Shown: positions 30,701 to 41,719, numbered from the stretch's first letter. The stretch is DNA of 46,548 nt from Deinococcus betulae (GCF_020166395.1 NZ_JAIQXU010000034.1:1-46548), one strand, 5' to 3'. A program made the numbers and translations. Notes: generated by a model from the sequence alone, not told the origin.

Positions 30701-31404
30701 GGAAGACCGAATTGGGCCGCGCCAGAGGCATCCTGATTGGCGCCAGAGCGCAGGCCCTACGCCTAGAGGCCCAGGCGGCAGGCCGAACCCTGTCCAACAA
30801 TGCGGCCAAACGGCAGGCGCGGGCGCTGATTACGCCGGACGACGTGTACCGTCAGGCCACCCAGTCTGTGCGTGGGCCTTTCCTGGCCCAGGCGACCCAG
30901 GCTTACCGCGCCCAGTCTCGAATGGCCGTGACTGGCATTGATCCCACCAAGGGCCTGCTGGGACAGCTGCCTCAGATGTACCGCACTGGGGCCCGGCAGA
31001 TGTGGGAACAGGCCCGGGGCAAGTCGAACGAGCTGCGCCTGGCCGGAAGCAGTGCAGGGGCCGGGGCACTGGCCGGCGGCTGGCTGAGTGAAGAGGTGTT
31101 TAAAACGTTCACGGCAGGAACAACCGACTCTTACAAGAAAGACGAGCAGAGCCTCTTCCCTGGCCGGCAGCATCTGAACGCCGGGAGCGAGAAGGTCCAG
31201 CAGGATTTCCTGAAGAATGTCGTGACCGGGATGACGGGGCTGACGCCCGAGGCGCAGGGGGGCCGCCTGATGGTGGGCACGCCGTTTGACCGCCTCGTCA
31301 AAACAAATGCCACTTACACGGGAACGACCTCAATTACAGAAACCAAAGAGCTGAGTTACGAAACCCCAGAAGCCGAGCAACCCGCTCAGGTTCAGGCGCC
31401 GTGA
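27724..31404 (+). CDS. DUF4157-domain protein, candidate contractile-injection-system cargo or toxin
   Basis: The 1226-aa protein carries a DUF4157 domain at about residues 240-330: LPEAVQRHLEQGLNHDLSGVRIH, ALAFTTGSDIFFQSG and the metalloprotease-like LAHEVTHTVQQ (HEVTH at 313-317). This domain marks effectors of extracellular contractile injection systems and similar toxins. An Ala/Gln/Lys-rich amphipathic-helix region follows (~380-620), then a hydrophobic stretch (~640-690, VVGGAVIAGAAALTAATGG), then a long helical C-terminal part without a motif I know. The first ~230 residues are Ala/Gln/Val-rich. There is no signal peptide. No sheath, baseplate or tube gene lies in the window, so the delivery system, if any, is elsewhere. 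The stop overlaps the next gene (GTGA). Confidence 0.8.
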   Translation: MFEQQGASRRARTTPRQEAQPTSPSVAPTVERAVRVAQAHLHRPVRVQRQVAGPVLRAASLQQAEVARVGVQRAAVAGQLAALPAGLAPTPRVPEPVPTQPVTPGQWVTVMRHRAEQVEGVPLDTRAAAQFSALQRQVAQTLAQGFRTDRGPAAERHATYGDHLASLQRHPASAQVARAVLGLVPGGERLALQRAADHAAQRFAAQEAQAAQALHAQALQRQLAELDAEATQPVLQRIQARRGSGNPLPEAVQRHLEQGLNHDLSGVRIHDDAEAHTLATGVKALAFTTGSDIFFQSGQFNPNTQSGLELLAHEVTHTVQQRQGRVGPGIDPDAGLETEARTMGARLAAAPLPRKARAVKRPAPSLTTAPQTTAVQRWGLSDLKKLAGSAKTKLAGAVKTVQNAAQQRIQKTVKSVQKAAAPAIKAARQAVHKAQQQATRLTNTVSQKLQKAGKTVREHAGGALRAAQQRARQAVAHTRAKAQQLAHGARQFAQRAGQTARKVQAQVSQATRSAVTTLGRAAQNAVTTLSQKAQQAKRALKTATTSLVNTAKAKATQLYERARATGTQLLKATAKAKQKAKGTLKQAWSTAKTKAAEGWNASVDGAKALQQNVAGKINTIKNSPRFKATVSFLKSAGIQVLKVGTAIVVGGAVIAGAAALTAATGGLAGPALVAALFASGALGGAASTVVGNLLEGRKDKNGNPVAWDDGISAKSIITDGALGVVLGPAAKLVGGVVRGAARPVLTGLGRAATRYTPTFASGARALAGYARTGAGHVGRAAQNAATGVAGRWTTLKGAVSPALTAVGSSLPGRMVGGAFRGLDTVFSAGVRGLAKAGRGATALGGRGVKRASDWAKSQLAGRPGLANALRAPGRGLGQVGDKVKLAGYKVRDTATRGWRQGTTSIRGVETQMRANLSSLGLPVNPTRSFSGQVFAAAERNLAAMRNYASAEAKVIGAEVRNQWYGSAGSGGVLRTGREMDNLVASHPALAAGWKTELGRARGILIGARAQALRLEAQAAGRTLSNNAAKRQARALITPDDVYRQATQSVRGPFLAQATQAYRAQSRMAVTGIDPTKGLLGQLPQMYRTGARQMWEQARGKSNELRLAGSSAGAGALAGGWLSEEVFKTFTAGTTDSYKKDEQSLFPGRQHLNAGSEKVQQDFLKNVVTGMTGLTPEAQGGRLMVGTPFDRLVKTNATYTGTTSITETKELSYETPEAEQPAQVQAP

Positions 31405-32441
31405 GTTTCCTGCGAGCAGTCAAACTTCTCCTGACACGGCCGACGCGCGCCCGCGAAACGCCACGGGTGGCGTACGCCTCTCCCCGCGCCGCTGTTCTGG
31501 CGTTTCTAAACGATCCGCAGTGGCGTGCAGAGTCTCTGGCGCAGCAGGACAACTGGATTCGGTTCCGATATGACGGCGTGGTGGGCGAATGGCTGGACGA
31601 CCCTGACGGCGACTGGCTGCAGCTGCGCTTCCGGCAGCCCATAACCGAGGCCCAGCGGGCCAGCGAACTGGCAAAGTACGAAGGCTGGTCCGTCCTCTGC
31701 GCGCAGCACACACTCTTCCGCTGGGACATTGATGAGGCAGCGCAGGACTATTACGGCGACGTCTCTATTCTCTTTCACGAGCAATACAACCAGATTGAAT
31801 GCATTCGCCTGGCTTTTAACAGCGCGAAACTCTTCTTGCAAGAGAGTAATCAGATTGCCCTTGACAGGTCAAATGACTTTTTTGTGGAAAGTCGCAGGGA
31901 ACCAAGTGTCGCCCTGTGCCTCTGGCGTTGGTTTGATAGTCCATTGGCACCAGAAGGGACGAGAGTCTTCAAAAGTACATACAGTGAGCACTGGTTTGAA
32001 ACGGGTTCTGCCGTGTGCTCAGTGATGGCTGAGCAGTGGCTTTACTACGGCCGCATCGCTTACACGAGTGGCGACTATCAGAGTTATATGCAAGCAAGCG
32101 ATGAACGCCGCCTCATGCTCTATAAGATGCATCTCGGCTTGCAGCGCTGGTTTCCTCGCCTGCGGAACTTCGTGCTGATGACGGGCAATCCGGCCAACGA
32201 CGGCGGCAACGAAACCAGCCTGTCCATCATGGTCTCCAGCGGCACCGACGCTGCGCCTATCTTTGACCGCATGTTCCGAGAGTTTTACGAGCAGGTCACC
32301 GAACTGACCGAGTGGTTCAACTTCGACTTCAACCCCCAGACCGCACCCTGGTTTGACCACAGCGTCAAGACACCCCAGAAGGGCTATACCCGGCAATCTG
32401 CACCCAGAGGGATGCCAGAGCTGGCCAAGGAGCATCCATGA
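31401..32441 (+). CDS. Unknown protein co-transcribed with the DUF4157 protein
   Basis: The 346-aa product has no signal peptide or membrane segment. It is rich in aromatic residues (many Trp, Tyr, Phe) and looks globular: NWIRFRYDGVVGEWLDDPDGDW, a central ECIRLAFNSAKLFLQE helix, LQRWFPRLRNFVLMTGNP, and NETSLSIMVSSGTDAAPIFDRMF. I do not recognise a family. The GTG start overlaps the DUF4157 stop by 4 nt. The middle (about 31720-32130) is clearly lower in GC and uses rarer codons than both ends of the same gene, a sign of mosaic origin or exchange. It may be an immunity, chaperone or loading partner; this is inference from coupling. Confidence 0.65.
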   Translation: MSFLRAVKLLLTRPTRARETPRVAYASPRAAVLAFLNDPQWRAESLAQQDNWIRFRYDGVVGEWLDDPDGDWLQLRFRQPITEAQRASELAKYEGWSVLCAQHTLFRWDIDEAAQDYYGDVSILFHEQYNQIECIRLAFNSAKLFLQESNQIALDRSNDFFVESRREPSVALCLWRWFDSPLAPEGTRVFKSTYSEHWFETGSAVCSVMAEQWLYYGRIAYTSGDYQSYMQASDERRLMLYKMHLGLQRWFPRLRNFVLMTGNPANDGGNETSLSIMVSSGTDAAPIFDRMFREFYEQVTELTEWFNFDFNPQTAPWFDHSVKTPQKGYTRQSAPRGMPELAKEHP

Positions 32442-32737
32442 CCACCATTCAATTTGGCCGCCAGGCTGTTCAGCGCCCGCCCTTTGACATTAATGGCCTG
32501 ACCTTCTCCTCTGTGCCGCTCTCGCTGGCCGAAGAGCGGCAGCTGGCGAGCGCTGGCCAGGACGCCGAGACCGACGACGCCGTGATGGACGCGCTGCTCA
32601 ATGTGCTGACCGAACTGCTGAACACCCGCGCCCAGGGCGAGATGGTCACCACGGACTGGCTCATGGAGAACCTGACGCCTGCCGATCTGGAAGGCATCGT
32701 GGCCCACCTGCGAGGCGAAGCAGACGCCGGCGCGTAG
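32438..32737 (+). CDS. Small acidic protein, third gene of the DUF4157 operon
   Basis: The 99-aa product starts with a short beta stretch (FGRQAVQRPPFDINGLTFSSVPLSL) and continues as acidic helices (EERQLASAGQDAETDDAVMDALLNVLTELLNTRAQG, then LTPADLEGIVAHLRG). The layout is like small phage tail-assembly chaperones, which would suit an injection-system neighbourhood, but the similarity is only in style and I would not rely on it. The ATG overlaps the previous stop (ATGA). Confidence 0.65.
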   Translation: MTTIQFGRQAVQRPPFDINGLTFSSVPLSLAEERQLASAGQDAETDDAVMDALLNVLTELLNTRAQGEMVTTDWLMENLTPADLEGIVAHLRGEADAGA

Positions 32738-32830
32738 GCACTTTTTCCACGGTGCGTGGCGCCCTGGCCCCCGCCTTCGTCTTTTCTTGAGAATCCGGCG
32801 GTCCAGGCGCGCACTGTCAGAATGCGGCGT

Positions 32831-36123
<3,293 letters not shown>

Positions 36124-36132
36124 ACTGAGGGA

Positions 36133-36202
36133 GTCTGGTAGCTCAGTGGAAGAGCGCTCGCCTTACAAGCGAGAGGTCGGCGGTTCAGTTCCGCCCCAGA
36201 CA
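36133..36202 (+). tRNA. tRNA-Val-like gene, anticodon TAC, atypical acceptor arm
   Basis: The D arm (GCTC/GAGC), anticodon arm (CTCGC/GCGAG, loop CTTACAA, anticodon TAC) and T arm (GGCGG/CCGCC, loop TTCAGTT) are complete. The acceptor arm pairs only GTCTGG with CCAGAC, six base pairs; a seventh would be A-A. The T-loop TTCAGTT lacks the usual TTCRA order. CC but not CCA follows A36202. TAGACT (36121-36126) sits six nt before G36133, so transcription would begin at the first acceptor base. It may be a real valine tRNA with an odd end, or a tRNA-like RNA. See the homologous unit at 36294. Confidence 0.72.
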
Positions 36203-36205
36203 CCG

Positions 36206-36247
36206 GGGGTCGCCCACCTTGCCAAGGTGACGCGGCCCCTACCTTTT
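36206..36247 (+). terminator. Terminator of the first tRNA-like unit
   Basis: GGGGTCGC (36206-36213) pairs with GCGGCCCC (36232-36239) with one G-T pair, and an inner CACCTT/AAGGTG stem (36215-36229) has loop GCC. ACCTTTT follows. It begins two bases after the ACC end of the tRNA-like sequence. Confidence 0.75.
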
Positions 36248-36293
36248 GGGCATATGCGCGGCAAAAGAGATTGGGGCCTATTACACTGGAGCT

Positions 36294-36363
36294 GTTCGGT
36301 AGCTCAGCGGAAGAGCGCCCGACTTCAGATCGGGAGGCCGGCGGTTCGAGTCCGTCCCGGATA
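36294..36363 (+). tRNA. tRNA-like gene with opal (TCA) anticodon, atypical acceptor arm
   Basis: The cloverleaf has D arm GCTC/GAGC, anticodon stem CCCGA/TCGGG with loop CTTCAGA (anticodon TCA, reading UGA), and T arm GGCGG/CCGTC with a normal TTCGAGT loop. The acceptor arm GTTCGG/CCGGAT is six pairs with two G-T wobbles; T36293-A36363 could be a seventh. There is no long variable arm, so it is not a standard selenocysteine tRNA. TACACT (36282-36287) lies six nt before G36294. Compared with the unit at 36133, the acceptor and anticodon stems differ by compensating changes. Genes in this window end in TGA, so a true suppressor would be harmful if charged. Confidence 0.68.
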
Positions 36364-36365
36364 CC

Positions 36366-36409
36366 GGAGGGGGTCCGTCACTTCACCGACGACGCTCCCT
36401 CCACCTTTT
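36366..36409 (+). terminator. Terminator of the second tRNA-like unit
   Basis: GGAGGGGG (36366-36373) pairs with CTCCCTCC (36395-36402) with one wobble, with an inner GTC/GAC pair, followed by ACCTTTTGTTCT. It has the same placement and similar sequence to the terminator of the first unit and ends just before the next start codon. Confidence 0.72.
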
Positions 36410-36416
36410 GTTCTCT

Positions 36417-37673
36417 ATGGACCCTGACCTGACCCCCCTGGACTGGCAAGCCGCGCAGCGCGTGATGAAGGCGGTGTTACGCAACCCGGCCCTGGCCGAT
36501 GACCAGCCTGAATTCCGCACGCTGGTGGCCGGCGTCAACCGCCTGGGGCGCAAGCATGCCCGGCAGGCGCAGACTGCGCAGCGTCCGGCCCCGGACCCTC
36601 AGACGCAGCGGCGCTGCTACATGTGCCGGCAACCCTTTGGTCTGGCTGATGCGGGCAATCCCGCCTGCTGCGCGGCCTGTGGTCAGCTCAACCGCCACAA
36701 GCGCCGCGCCCGCGCCGATCTGACGGGCCGCGCAGCCCTGCTCACCGGAGGCCGGGTGAACATAGGGTATGCCACGGCCCTGCGACTGCTGCGGAGTGGC
36801 GCGCAGGTGACTGTGACCACCCGCTTTCCTATGGACGCCGCGCGGCGCTACGCCAGCGAACCCGACGCCCACGAGTGGCGCAGCCGCCTGACCCTCTACG
36901 GCCTGGACCTCCGTGACATTCGCGCCGTGCAGGCGTTCACCGATGAACTGGGCCGCACCCTGCCCCACCTGGACATCCTGATCAACAACGCCGCGCAGAC
37001 CATCGCGCGGCCCGCCGCCTACTACGCTCCGCTCCTGGACGGCGAGCGGCAGGCTCTGCCCGGCACGGCGCTGGACCTGAATGTGGCGCAGCCCGCCCCC
37101 GCTGCCCTGCTGAACGGGGAGGAGCCGTCACCCTTCTTCCCACCAGAGCAACTGGACCGGCACGGGCACGCCCTGGACCAGCGCCCCCACAACAGCTGGA
37201 CCGCCCGACTGGACGACGTGGAGGCGCGCGAACTGCTGGAAGTGCAGCTGGTGAACACCACGGCGCCCTATCTGCTGTGCAGTGGCCTGCTGCCCCTGCT
37301 GCGGCGCTCGCCGTTTCAGCGGCGCTTCATCGTGAATGTGAGCGCCGTGGAAGGGCAGTTTGCGCGCGCTGCCAAGAACGACCGCCACCCGCACACGAAC
37401 ATGGCCAAGGCCGCCCTGAACATGCTGACGCGCACCAGCGGCCCGCGCCTGGCCCGAGAAAGCATTTACATGACCAGCGTGGACCCCGGCTGGGTGTCGC
37501 AGCAGGAGCCGCACCCCCAGCAGGAACGCATGGCCGCGCAGGGCTTTCGCCTGCCACTGGACCTAGACGACGCGGCGGCGCGGCTGTGCGACCCCATCTT
37601 TGCCGGGCTGAATGAGCCGGGCCGGCCCCTGGCAGGGGTCTTTCTCAAAGACTACCGGGTTCAGCCATGGTAG
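36417..37673 (+). CDS. SDR-family oxidoreductase with N-terminal zinc-ribbon and altered catalytic Tyr
   Basis: The 418-aa product begins with a ~60-residue helical region, then a four-Cys zinc ribbon (CYMC at 67-70 and CAAC at 85-88, spaced 14 apart), then an SDR domain from ~105 with the nucleotide motif LTGGRVNIGYATALRLL, ILINNAAQTI, the Ser region FIVNVSAVEGQF and a C-terminal SVDPGWVSQQ. The usual Tyr-x3-Lys reads HPHTNMAKAALNM here, so Lys is kept but Tyr is replaced (Thr at that position). The enzyme may use another residue, or act as a non-catalytic nucleotide-binding protein. The ATG starts directly after the terminator of the TCA unit. It overlaps the next gene by 7 nt. Confidence 0.83.
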   Translation: MDPDLTPLDWQAAQRVMKAVLRNPALADDQPEFRTLVAGVNRLGRKHARQAQTAQRPAPDPQTQRRCYMCRQPFGLADAGNPACCAACGQLNRHKRRARADLTGRAALLTGGRVNIGYATALRLLRSGAQVTVTTRFPMDAARRYASEPDAHEWRSRLTLYGLDLRDIRAVQAFTDELGRTLPHLDILINNAAQTIARPAAYYAPLLDGERQALPGTALDLNVAQPAPAALLNGEEPSPFFPPEQLDRHGHALDQRPHNSWTARLDDVEARELLEVQLVNTTAPYLLCSGLLPLLRRSPFQRRFIVNVSAVEGQFARAAKNDRHPHTNMAKAALNMLTRTSGPRLARESIYMTSVDPGWVSQQEPHPQQERMAAQGFRLPLDLDDAAARLCDPIFAGLNEPGRPLAGVFLKDYRVQPW

Positions 37674-38452
37674 TTATTCCCCGCCACCAGCAGGCCACAT
37701 TCTGGGCGGTGACTGCGCCCGAAGGTCTGGGCTATGTGCTGGACGGCGTTTCCTACGGCCTGCTCCCGTTGGCTGGCGTAACCGCCGCTGCCGTGGCCGA
37801 ACGGCACGCCGCAGCCATAGAGGTTCAGCAGCTGACCCCTGATCCAAGCGGAGAGGCGCAGGCACGACAGGCCGCCGCACTAGCAGGCGCCCTGACCTGG
37901 CTGGTGGACGGCCAGCCCCCAGACGCGCAGACCCTGCAAACCTTAAAGCAGGACCACCCTCTCACCACCTCTGCTGCGTGTCTCCGCACCGATGGCAGCG
38001 CAGACAAGGGAGACGGCTCGCTTAGCCTGGGCTACCTGCTGAATAACCGCCCTTACGGCACCCTCCTGCGGGGCGCCCAGGGTCACGAAGGGCTGGCCGA
38101 GCGAGCAGCCATCTATCTAGGCCTGACTCACGCGCGCCTGCTGGGCTACGCGGCTTACCACGTTCAGAGTGACCACAAGTTTCATGTGCGCCGCTATGAC
38201 GAGAGGCTGATTCACCGGGGCCGGCGGCAATCGCCGTCGCTGGAGCGGCTGGACGCCCTGGTCGACAGTCTGGGGCCAGCCGTGACCTTTGCCTATGTGC
38301 CGACACTGGACACTGATGCGCCGCACCGAATGGCGCTGCACGCCCGTGCACTGGACCGGTTGGCCCGCAGCGAAGCGCTGTCACGCGCCCAGGCTGTCGC
38401 GCTGCGGCGGGTCCATTACGCGCTGAAAGCCAGCGGTCCTGTGCTGTTCTGA
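37667..38452 (+). CDS. RNase H-like protein
   Basis: The N-terminal ~95 residues are an uncharacterised alpha/beta region (FWAVTAPEGLGYVLDGVSYGLLP). From ~105 the sequence fits the RNase HI fold: LRTDGSADKG (Asp109), GHEGLAERAAIYLGLTHAR (Glu145), VQSDHKFHVRR (Asp169) and a C-terminal DTDAPHRMALHARAL (Asp217). The order and spacing agree with the D-E-D-D metal-binding tetrad, so cleavage of RNA in RNA-DNA hybrids or a related nuclease activity is plausible. The ATG overlaps the zinc-ribbon SDR stop (ATGGTAG), implying coupled expression of an odd pair. Confidence 0.78.
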   Translation: MVVIPRHQQATFWAVTAPEGLGYVLDGVSYGLLPLAGVTAAAVAERHAAAIEVQQLTPDPSGEAQARQAAALAGALTWLVDGQPPDAQTLQTLKQDHPLTTSAACLRTDGSADKGDGSLSLGYLLNNRPYGTLLRGAQGHEGLAERAAIYLGLTHARLLGYAAYHVQSDHKFHVRRYDERLIHRGRRQSPSLERLDALVDSLGPAVTFAYVPTLDTDAPHRMALHARALDRLARSEALSRAQAVALRRVHYALKASGPVLF

Positions 38453-38478
38453 TTTGAGCTTCCACCTGAACAGAACAC

Positions 38479-38515
38479 AGGGCCGCTTCAGACACCAGTC
38501 GTAGACGGCCCTTTC
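38479..38515 (+). terminator. Possible bidirectional terminator between the RNase H-like gene and the permease pair
   Basis: AGGGCCG (38479-38485) pairs with CGGCCCT (38506-38512), followed by TTTC. The loop is 20 nt, so it is a weak example. It lies in the convergent gap between the plus-strand gene and the minus-strand permease gene. Confidence 0.4.
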
Positions 38516-39608
38516 AGCGCCGCGCCGTGAGCCACAGCAGCGCCGCGCCCGCCGCCAGCGCAATCAGATTGGGACCGTAGGCGGCTAGGGCGCCGGGCAG
38601 GGCGCCGTTCTCGCCCATCACGCGGAAGACGCTGAACGTCGCGTAGTACGCAAAGGTCAGCAGCAGGGCCCACACCAACCCCAGGTCGCGGCCACTGCGA
38701 AAGGCGTAGACAGCCAGGCTGACTGCAAAAAAAGCCAGGGCCAGGGCGGCCAGCGGGCCAGCAAACTTCTGGTGCAGCGCCGTGAAATCGGCCGGTGCAC
38801 TGATGTGCTGCTGGCGGTAGGTCTGGGTGCGGCGCCACAGGTCCGGCAGCGGGTCATATAGGGGCTGGGCCACGTTGCCGCCCTCGCCGCTCAGGTCAGT
38901 GCCGGTGTCTTGCAGGGGCAACTGGCCGCGCTCGAAACTCAGCACCGTCACCGGGCGGGCGTCCTGATAGGTGACGCGCTGGCCGTCACGCAATTCAAGG
39001 ACGTTGCTGCCGGGGTCCAGGCGCCCGGACTGGGCCGTAATCACCTCGCGGGGGGGGAGGCTGTCCTGCATGGTCACAATCCGCAGGTCACGCAGTTCGC
39101 CGCCGGGGCGCACCTCGCCCACGCTGATGGCGCGGCCCAGGGTGTCGCGCAGCACCACGTTCTGTTCGCCCAAGCCCAGCACACGCGGGTTGTCCAGCAC
39201 AATCTGACGCTGCACGGCCCGCGCTTCTGTACGGGCGCGCGGCACGAAGCCTTCGCCCAGCCCAAAGGCCAGCAGCGCCACCACGCCGCCCAGCAGCAGC
39301 ACGGGCCGGAACAGCCGGGCCGCCGGAATGCCCGCCGCCACCGCGCTTTTAATTTCGCTGTCAGCCGCCAGGCGCGACAGCCCCAGCAGCACCGCGAACA
39401 TCAGGGCGATAGGCAGGGCGGTCGCGGTAGCCTCCGGCACGCTAAGGGCCAGCACGCGGGCCACCAGCAGGGGGTCGGCCCCTTTGGCCAGCAGCGGCGC
39501 AATGATTTTTTCCAGCCCAACCAGCAGCAGCAGCGTAATCACCGCCGCCACACCACCCGCCAGAAACGGCAGAATCTCACCCAGCACGTAGCGTTCAAAG
39601 GTCTTCAC
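38514..39608 (-). CDS. LptF/LptG-family (YjgP/YjgQ) permease, second of pair
   Basis: The 364-aa product has the family layout: MKTFERYVLGEILPFLAGG with the first helix, a helix at VARVLALSVPEATATALPIALMFAVLLGL followed by SRLAADSEIKSAVAAG (the conserved coupling region RLxxDxEixAxxAxG), a third helix, a ~150-residue periplasmic beta-jellyroll part and three C-terminal helices. In Gram-negatives LptF and LptG form the permease that drives lipopolysaccharide transport with LptB. Deinococcus lacks classical LPS, so an envelope glycolipid is the likely cargo. The GTG at 39608 overlaps the upstream paralogue's stop by 4 nt. Confidence 0.87.
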   Translation of the reverse strand: MKTFERYVLGEILPFLAGGVAAVITLLLLVGLEKIIAPLLAKGADPLLVARVLALSVPEATATALPIALMFAVLLGLSRLAADSEIKSAVAAGIPAARLFRPVLLLGGVVALLAFGLGEGFVPRARTEARAVQRQIVLDNPRVLGLGEQNVVLRDTLGRAISVGEVRPGGELRDLRIVTMQDSLPPREVITAQSGRLDPGSNVLELRDGQRVTYQDARPVTVLSFERGQLPLQDTGTDLSGEGGNVAQPLYDPLPDLWRRTQTYRQQHISAPADFTALHQKFAGPLAALALAFFAVSLAVYAFRSGRDLGLVWALLLTFAYYATFSVFRVMGENGALPGALAAYGPNLIALAAGAALLWLTARR

Positions 39609-40651
39609 CGCAGCCTCCAGGTCAGTGCAGCGGCCAGCAGCAAAAAGGCCAGATTGGGCAGCCACGCGGCCAGCGCCGGGTCCAGAGCGCCGGCCCGCGC
39701 CAGACCCGGCACGGTGGCCCACAGGGCGTAAAACCCTACCAGAAACACCAGCACGGCGGCAAAGGCGGCGGCGCGGTTGCGCAGCAGCAGGCCCAGGGCG
39801 CCCGCAGCCAGGGCAAAGACCACAGCCGTCAGGGGGTCGGCCACGCGGCGGGTCAGCTGAAAGGCCGCGTCACGCCGGTCAGCGGGCAATAGGCGCGCGT
39901 CAGTGGTGCGGGCCCGCAGTTCGGCCGTGGGCGTCTGCTCGGCGGCGGCGGGGGGGCGGCGCAGGGTGTCGGCCTGCGGCACCGTCACCGGCGCGGTGGC
40001 CTGCCGGGGATTCTGGCCCGGCAGGCTGATCCAGGGGCTCAGGAGGGTCCAGGTGCGCTTGCCGCTGTCCCAGGTCCCGATGCTGGCCGTCAGCGTTTTC
40101 TGGCCAATCTGCACCATGACCCCTTGCAGCTGGGCCGTTTGCCCATTGCCGTCGCTGACCACGCTGCCCGCGTAGTACAGGGCGCCGGGCGGCGCGTAGG
40201 TGTAGCGTTTCTGCGTGGTGGGCGGCACCGGAATGCTGTAGATGTTGAACCAGGCGGTGTCCCAGCGCGCCAGTCCAGCCGGCACCAGCCGGTCCCCGTT
40301 CACGTACGCCAGCGCCGCCACTAATAAAAAGGGCAGGGCCAGCGGCCACACCAGCCGCAGCGGCGGCACGCCCCCGGCACTGATGGCCTTGAGCTCGCTG
40401 TCGCGCTGCATCCGCGAAAACGCCAGCAGGATGGCGAAGGGAACGGCCAGCACCAGACTTTTGTTGAGGATGCTGGGGGCAATGCTGAAAAAGGCGGCGG
40501 CGGCTTTTTCGATAGGCGGGCGGTACATCAGCAGCTTGGCGACGGTGCTGCTCAGCGCGTCTACCAGTTGCAGCGACAGAAACAGCGCCACGCCGGCCGC
40601 ATACCAGCGGGTGACCTCGGCCAGAACGAGGCGAATGAGGATGGGCGGCAC
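39605..40651 (-). CDS. LptF/LptG-family (YjgP/YjgQ) permease, first of pair
   Basis: The 348-aa product has RLVLAEVTRWYAAGVALFLSLQLVDAL as first helix, FFSIAPSILNKSLVLAVPFAILLAFSRMQRDSELKAISAGG (the RMxxDxExxAxxAxG coupling helix), a long periplasmic section and three C-terminal helices. It pairs with the downstream gene as a probable LptFG heterodimer. The chosen GTG at 40651 has TAGAAT seven nt upstream, a clear leaderless layout; an in-frame extension to 40693 would cross that promoter. No lptB, lptA or lptC is nearby. Confidence 0.87.
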   Translation of the reverse strand: MPPILIRLVLAEVTRWYAAGVALFLSLQLVDALSSTVAKLLMYRPPIEKAAAAFFSIAPSILNKSLVLAVPFAILLAFSRMQRDSELKAISAGGVPPLRLVWPLALPFLLVAALAYVNGDRLVPAGLARWDTAWFNIYSIPVPPTTQKRYTYAPPGALYYAGSVVSDGNGQTAQLQGVMVQIGQKTLTASIGTWDSGKRTWTLLSPWISLPGQNPRQATAPVTVPQADTLRRPPAAAEQTPTAELRARTTDARLLPADRRDAAFQLTRRVADPLTAVVFALAAGALGLLLRNRAAAFAAVLVFLVGFYALWATVPGLARAGALDPALAAWLPNLAFLLLAAALTWRLR

Positions 40652-40703
40652 GAGCCGGATTCTAGCGGGCCTGCATGAGGAACAGAGCGGCAACTGGCGT
40701 CAA

Positions 40704-40742
40704 AGGGGACGGGCAGGCCACTGGAAATGTGGCCTGCCCGTC
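40704..40742 (-). terminator. Terminator of ddrC (14-bp perfect stem)
   Basis: GACGGGCAGGCCAC (40708-40721) and GTGGCCTGCCCGTC (40729-40742) pair perfectly around TGGAAAT. On the minus strand CCCCTTTG follows. The U-run is short but the stem is very strong. It begins 14 nt after the ddrC stop. Confidence 0.75.
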
Positions 40743-40756
40743 TTCCCTCCTCTGCT

Positions 40757-41452
<696 letters not shown>

Positions 41453-41458
41453 AGAAAG

Positions 41459-41488
41459 AGTATACCACATTTTCTGCTTAAAACATAA
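41459..41488 (-). promoter_or_regulatory. ddrC promoter with RDRM operator
   Basis: On the minus strand a TATACT -10 box (41464-41459) lies six nt before the ddrC ATG. The 17-bp TTATGTTTTAAGCAGAA (41488-41472) matches the radiation/desiccation response motif: a perfect left half TTATG and a right half CAGAA in place of CATAA. It spans the -35 position, so a bound DdrO dimer would block polymerase. Confidence 0.85.
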
Positions 41489-41719
41489 TCTTTAGGCGCA
41501 GCTGAAGACCAGGTATGCGGAAAATCTATCGGCTTAATTCTGCGATCCATAGGCTTTTTTTTGAGACAATCAACCTGAAGGCGAAGTCATGAGCTGCTGT
41601 GGACAGTCCAAACCATCCTTTTGCCAGAGACAGAATACTTCGGCCTACTTTTTTAGACAGAGTTACGCAGCCAACTGAACGCCCGTCCAACCTCTTCGTG
41701 GGTCAAACCACACTTATAC

